From: an uncultured Rhodospirillales bacterium
Lineage (GTDB): Bacteria > Pseudomonadota > Alphaproteobacteria > ATCC43930 > CGMCC-115725
DNA length: 11,528 nucleotides
Assembly: GCA_903897565.1 (NCBI GenBank)
Contig: CAIUCF010000063.1
Coordinates: 1-11,528, forward strand
Reading direction: 5' to 3'
Below are positions 8,287 through 11,528 of this stretch, one piece after another. The notes under the pieces are model-generated. The model saw nothing but the letters and a program-made list of their open reading frames with translations, did not search any database and was not told the DNA's origin. The first letter of the stretch is position 1. Each line of letters begins with the position of its first letter. The translations under genes and the position numbers were made by a program.

Positions 8287-8832
8287 GGTGCTGCTCCGAA
8301 ATCACGGCGTCGCGGCCCCACCGGCCTACATGACGCCATTGGTATTCCTATACTACTGCAGAGTTAGATGGTTAATCAATAATTAATGTAGAATTATCGA
8401 GCAATTACTTGATGACATCACGAAAAAGACTTCGATTTTTCAAACAATTTAATCAGTGCGAAGTATATAATGCTCATCAACTACGCCTCGCGGATTGCCG
8501 ATTACCCGCAGGAGTTCAAAGAAAATCTCGAGAAATCAATTATGGCGAATCCTCGATTGTATTGTGGCAAAGGAAATATCTCTTGCTTCCGATCGCAGAA
8601 CGACAGGGGTCGAGCGGGTTCAGATAAAGATTGTTCCAGCCGGTTTTCAACGTAATGGGGTGTGCGAGCCAGCGCACCCGGACACCGCGCAAATCCGACG
8701 AAACCAGCCGCCGCCGGATATGCGCCGCATGCGCAGTCGCCTTGATCGCCGCGGCCTATCCCCGCTATATCACGGCTGCCCCGCTCGACCGCTGCCGCGG
8801 GTCAAGGTGCGGGCGTCTCTCTTGGAGCACTC
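8287..8832. other. Divergent intergenic region with AT-rich island
   Basis: This gap between the divergent giant gene and the epoxide hydrolase holds no convincing gene. By direct count, 8341-8460 is 32% GC and 8341-8580 is 36% GC, against clearly GC-rich flanks. It should carry the promoters of both genes. A weak sigma70-like candidate for the giant gene on the minus strand is TTAACC (8375-8370), a 17-base spacer and TATAGG (8352-8347), which would leave an untranslated leader of about 60 bases. TTAAT/ATTAA arms (8372-8386) form a small AT palindrome. A hairpin with an 8-base stem (8658-8665 with 8672-8679, one G-T pair) lies nearer the hydrolase. Short open frames here lack good ribosome binding sites and I do not call them. 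Confidence 0.6.
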
Positions 8833-9798
8833 ATGGGCATACCGCAACTCGAAATCCTGCAGGTCGGTAGCCTGCGCATGCGCGTCGCAACCCTCGGCAG
8901 CGGCCCCCTGGTGATCCTGTGCCACGGCTTTCCCGAATCCTGGCATTCCTGGCGCCATCAGATTACGGCGCTCGCCGCGGCCGGATATCGCGTCGCGGCA
9001 CCCGACATGCGCGGCTATGGCGGCACCGACGCGCCGGTGGAGGTCGAGGCCTACACCCTGCTCCACCTCGTCGGCGACGTGGCGCAGCTGGTCGGCGCGC
9101 TCGGCGAGAAGCAGGCGGTGATCATCGGTCACGACTGGGGCGCGCCGGTAGCCTGGAACGCGGCGCTGCTGCGGCCGGATCTGTTTCGCGCCGTCGTCGG
9201 CATGAGCGTCGAATACACGCCGCCCTCACGCAGCAACATCCTCGCGGCCCTGGCGCAGCAGGGCATCAGTACCTTCTACATGCAGTATTTCCAGCCCCCC
9301 GGCGTTGCCGAGGCCGAGTTGGAGGCCGATCCCGAAGTCAGCATCCGCCGGCTCAGCTACAGCCTGTCCGGCGACGGGCCGCAGGATCGCACGATTGCCG
9401 GCGTACTCGCCCCCGGTGCCGGCTTCCTCACCGCCACCACCGATCCGACGGAGCTGCCGGGCTGGCTCAGCGACGAAGAGATCGCCTATGTCGCTGGTGA
9501 ATTCCGCCGTACCGGCTTCCGCGGCGCCCTCAACTGGTATCGCAATTTCGGCCGCAACGCCGATCTGCTCGCCGCCTGGCGTGGATGTGCCCTGCGCCAG
9601 CCGGCACTGTTCATCGCCGGCGCCCGCGACGACGTCCTGAAATTCCCCGGCGCCAGGGCCCGGATCGACGGGCTGTCCCGCGTCCTGCCCGGCCTGCGCG
9701 GCACTCATATTCTGGAGGGCGCCGGCCACTGGGTGCAGCGCGAGCGCCCCGACGCGGTCAACGCGTTGTTGATCAAGTTCTTGAAAGGCCTGGAATAA
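8833..9798 (+). CDS. Epoxide hydrolase, alpha/beta-hydrolase fold
   Basis: This is a 321-residue soluble epoxide hydrolase, which opens an epoxide to a vicinal diol through a covalent ester intermediate. All expected features are visible: the oxyanion-hole motif HGFP (31-34), RGYGGTD (60-66), the nucleophile elbow GHDWG with Asp101, two cap-domain tyrosines that polarise the epoxide (Tyr152 in QYFQPPGVAEAELE, Tyr236 in GFRGALNWYRN), the acid Asp266 (ARDDVL) and the base His299 (GAGHWVQ). Spacing and flanking residues match the hydrolase domain of mammalian sEH, without its N-terminal phosphatase domain. There is no signal peptide, so it is cytoplasmic. The ATG has GGAG at 8824-8827, five bases upstream. 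The gene is followed by REP-like repeats and an AraC-family gene, a possible regulator. A haloalkane or fluoroacetate dehalogenase is less likely because both cap tyrosines are in epoxide-hydrolase context. Confidence 0.93.
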   Translation: MGIPQLEILQVGSLRMRVATLGSGPLVILCHGFPESWHSWRHQITALAAAGYRVAAPDMRGYGGTDAPVEVEAYTLLHLVGDVAQLVGALGEKQAVIIGHDWGAPVAWNAALLRPDLFRAVVGMSVEYTPPSRSNILAALAQQGISTFYMQYFQPPGVAEAELEADPEVSIRRLSYSLSGDGPQDRTIAGVLAPGAGFLTATTDPTELPGWLSDEEIAYVAGEFRRTGFRGALNWYRNFGRNADLLAAWRGCALRQPALFIAGARDDVLKFPGARARIDGLSRVLPGLRGTHILEGAGHWVQRERPDAVNALLIKFLKGLE

Positions 9799-9808
9799 CG
9801 ACAAGGAG

Positions 9809-9888
9809 GTAGGGTGGAAAAGCGCAAGCGCCTTCCACCAAATCACCTTGCCGGCAATGGCGGATGACGCTTCGCTCATCCACCCTAC
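9809..9888. repeat. Inverted pair of REP-like repeats
   Basis: Two copies of one roughly 30-base element face each other. Copy 1 (9809-9839) starts GTAGGGTGGA and folds as GGTGGAA...TTCCACC with an inner GCG/CGC stem. Copy 2 (9888-9859, read on the minus strand) also starts GTAGGGTGGA and folds as GGATGA...TCATCC. Aligned, they agree at about 24 of 30 positions, and the first ten bases are identical. The outer arms can pair over 10 bases across the whole 80-base unit. This arrangement resembles a BIME, a paired REP element. It lies 10 bases after the hydrolase stop codon and may protect or end that transcript, but no T-run follows. Confidence 0.85.
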
Positions 9889-9934
9889 GGCGCCAGAACG
9901 GGCGTAATTCGCCGGATCCACCGTCCACGACGGC

Positions 9935-10813
9935 ATGTTTTTTGCTTGGCAAAATGCCATGCAGATCGTGGTCCCCCCAGAGGTTTCTCACCTGCGTCGC
10001 ACCGAAACGGTGCGGACATATGGGCGGATTCCGCTCGAACTCACCCAGTTCGACGCCGCCCCACACCAAACCCCGGATCCGGCCTCGGATAACTACATTC
10101 TCTGCCTCGCCCTGCGCGGCACCGTGCGCGCCGGGTTCAGCTTCGGCGATGGCTGGCGTCGCGCCGTTGTGCCGCCGGGCTGCTTCATGCCGATCACGCC
10201 GCCCGACACGCTTGGCGAATTCGTGATCGATGCGCCACACCGCCATCTGATGCTGGCCTTGCCGCGCGCCGCGGTGCTCGAGAGCAACCGCGGCGTATCC
10301 GGCTTCGGGCCGCTCCATACCGGGCCGTTCCAGGACAAGCTGGCAGCGCAGATTTGTCTGACCCTGTGGGAGGAGGCGAAATCGCCCACGGCCGATGAGC
10401 TGTTCGTCGATTGCATGCGCGAAGCCCTGGTGGCAGCGCTCACCCGCCGCGCCGCGCTGCGGCCGGTCGAGACCCGGTCGCGGCCGCTCTTCTCCCCCCG
10501 GCTCTGGGCGCGGATCGAACAGGAGATCGAGGCCAATCTGGCGGAGCCCCTGACCGTGGCGATGCTCGCAGCCGCCTCCGGCATGCGCGAAACACGGTTC
10601 CTGCAGGCGTTCCGGGCCAAGACCGGGATGGCGCCCTACCAATATGTCCTGCGCAAGCGGATCGAGCGCGCCCGCGACCTGCTGCTGACGTCGAGCCTGG
10701 GCCTCGCCGAGATCGCCCTGGCCTCGGGGTTTTCCGATCAGGCTCATATGACCGCAAGCCTGTCGCGCCATCTCGGCCGGACGCCGGGGGCGATCCGCCG
10801 CGGCGGGGCCTGA
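9935..10813 (+). CDS. AraC-family transcriptional regulator
   Basis: This is a 292-residue DNA-binding regulator, a typical length for the family. The C-terminal AraC/XylS domain spans about 188-290 with two helix-turn-helix units: the first around 209-231 (LAAASGMRETRFLQAFRAKTG), the second around 256-286 (GLAEIALASGFSDQAHMTASLSRHLGRTP), which shows the conserved A-x-x-x-GFSDQxHxxxxF-like signature, here with Leu in place of the usual Phe. The N-terminal half (about 20-125) looks like the beta-rich ligand-binding or dimerisation domain of the family, with no specific ligand readable. Two in-frame starts are possible, ATG 9935 and ATG 9959 (Met9); neither has a good ribosome binding site, so the exact start is uncertain. 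It follows the epoxide hydrolase in the same direction and precedes an APC permease; either may be its target. Confidence 0.93.
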   Translation: MFFAWQNAMQIVVPPEVSHLRRTETVRTYGRIPLELTQFDAAPHQTPDPASDNYILCLALRGTVRAGFSFGDGWRRAVVPPGCFMPITPPDTLGEFVIDAPHRHLMLALPRAAVLESNRGVSGFGPLHTGPFQDKLAAQICLTLWEEAKSPTADELFVDCMREALVAALTRRAALRPVETRSRPLFSPRLWARIEQEIEANLAEPLTVAMLAAASGMRETRFLQAFRAKTGMAPYQYVLRKRIERARDLLLTSSLGLAEIALASGFSDQAHMTASLSRHLGRTPGAIRRGGA

Positions 10814-10815
10814 GC

Positions 10816-10838
10816 CCGCGCGAATTTTAAACGCGCGG
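10816..10838 (+). terminator. GC-rich hairpin after the AraC-family gene
   Basis: CCGCGCG (10816-10822) and CGCGCGG (10832-10838) pair perfectly over 7 bases around the AT-rich loop AATTTTAAA, starting three bases after the stop codon. The stem is strong but no T-run follows. It may be a transcript end or a stability hairpin. Confidence 0.45.
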
Positions 10839-10907
10839 ATCTACAAGATTTCGCTGGCGAGACGCGGCGAACTGGTTCGGTGTCCACGGGTTTCGGGAGC
10901 CGAGACG

Positions 10908-11528
10908 ATGTTCAAACGCAAGCTCAATCGGGTCGAGACGATCGCGCTGTCGGTGGCCGTCATCGCCATGATGGTCGGGATTTCGCTCAATACGCCCTTC
11001 GTCGCCGGCACTGCCGGCACCGCGGTGCCGCTGGTCTTCGTGATCTCGACGATCGGCGTGTTGTGTCTGGCGCAGTCCTTCGTGCGGCTGGCCGGCAAGG
11101 TCGGGCATGCCGGATCTGTCTATGGCCTGATCTACTACGCGCAAGGGCGCAACTACGGCTTCATGGCGGGCTGGGCGCTGCTGCTGACCTACGCCGTCTT
11201 CGTGACGGCGGCATTGTGCGGCTTCGGCCTGTTCGCAGCAGGGCTGCTCGATCCGGTAGTCAAGCTGCCCTGGCCGGTCTACGCACTGCTGTGCGGACTG
11301 CTGGTCTGGTTCATCACCGATCGCGACATCAAGCTCTCGACCCGGCTGATGCTGGCGATCGAGCTGTTCTCGGTGGCCCTGGTGCTGATCCTGGCCGTGA
11401 TCATCGTCTCGGCCAAGCCCTTCACCCCGGTGCCGTTCGAGATCGGCGCGGCAGGAGTGGGTGGGCTCAGAGCCGGCCTGGTGTTCGGCGTGTTGACCTT
11501 CATCGGCTTCGAAGCCGCCTCGTCGCTG
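10908..11528 (+). CDS. APC-superfamily permease, N-terminal part (cut by window edge)
   Basis: The frame is open from ATG 10908 to the last base and gives the first 207 residues (MFKRKLNRVETIALSVAVIA...). GGGAG at 10895-10899, eight bases upstream, supports the start. The protein is an integral inner-membrane transporter. Hydrophobic segments lie at about 10-28, 38-57, 84-112, 122-137, 147-168 and 188-207. A start of the type 'LNRVETIALSVAVI' and the segment LTFIGFEAASSL (196-207) are characteristic of the amino acid-polyamine-organocation superfamily, whose members import amino acids or amines, usually by proton symport, with about 12 membrane helices. The usual GxGIF-like unwound stretch of helix 1 is not obvious here (MMVGISLNTP), so the substrate is open. 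More than half of the gene is probably outside the window. The AraC-family gene upstream could regulate it. Confidence 0.85.
   Translation, partial: MFKRKLNRVETIALSVAVIAMMVGISLNTPFVAGTAGTAVPLVFVISTIGVLCLAQSFVRLAGKVGHAGSVYGLIYYAQGRNYGFMAGWALLLTYAVFVTAALCGFGLFAAGLLDPVVKLPWPVYALLCGLLVWFITDRDIKLSTRLMLAIELFSVALVLILAVIIVSAKPFTPVPFEIGAAGVGGLRAGLVFGVLTFIGFEAASSL

Noticed and set aside
8422..8441. Small hairpin GAAAAA/TTTTTC in the AT-rich island
   Set aside because: Six A-T-dominated pairs in an AT-rich stretch are expected by chance and would be unstable.
8470..8655. A 61-codon open frame (MLINYASRIADYPQEFKENL...) in the AT-rich island
   Set aside because: No ribosome binding site precedes it, I recognise no family, and the C-terminal third looks random. 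It could be a small acquired gene, but the support is too weak to call it. Overlapping open frames at 8409-8627 and 8495-8914 are rejected for the same reasons, and the latter runs into the hydrolase gene.

Overview
The window reads as a stretch of high-GC chromosome, most likely from an alphaproteobacterium. The grounds are GC-rich codon use, GANTC sites (the CcrM target) clustered in an intergenic palindrome, dispersed palindromic repeats of a kind common in that class, and a C-terminal sorting signal of the PEP-CTERM/VPLPA-CTERM type. No rRNA, tRNA, CRISPR array, insertion sequence or phage gene was seen.

Layout from left to right: a small 123-residue protein of unknown function (+, 76-447) ends at a G/C-run hairpin followed by a short T-run. 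A classical NAD-type short-chain dehydrogenase (+, 560-1354) follows. Two adjacent palindromic repeats (1378-1430 and 1444-1493) lie between it and a convergent giant gene (-, 1441-8286). That gene fills 60% of the window. It encodes a 2281-residue exported Gly/Ala/Thr/Ser-rich protein with a signal peptide, about nine roughly 200-residue modules, a non-repetitive C-terminal domain and a VPLPA-CTERM-like anchor. Its last 16 codons lie inside the second palindrome. The gene is preceded by an AT-rich island (8341-8580, about 36% GC by count) in a 546-base gap without a convincing gene.

The right part is co-directional on the + strand: an epoxide hydrolase with a full set of catalytic residues (8833-9798), an inverted pair of REP-like repeats (9809-9888), an AraC-family regulator (about 9935-10813), a GC-rich hairpin, and the first 207 residues of an APC-superfamily permease (10908 to the window edge). 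The regulator could control either neighbour; the sequence does not decide which.

The most noteworthy object is the giant protein. Regular modules alternate beta-prone TVTVTATA stretches with Gly-x-x triplet runs, the mature chain has no cysteine by my reading, and the C-terminus seems to have been extended by a repeat element. I see no evidence for a multi-gene novel system around it. The other genes belong to familiar enzyme, regulator and transporter families.
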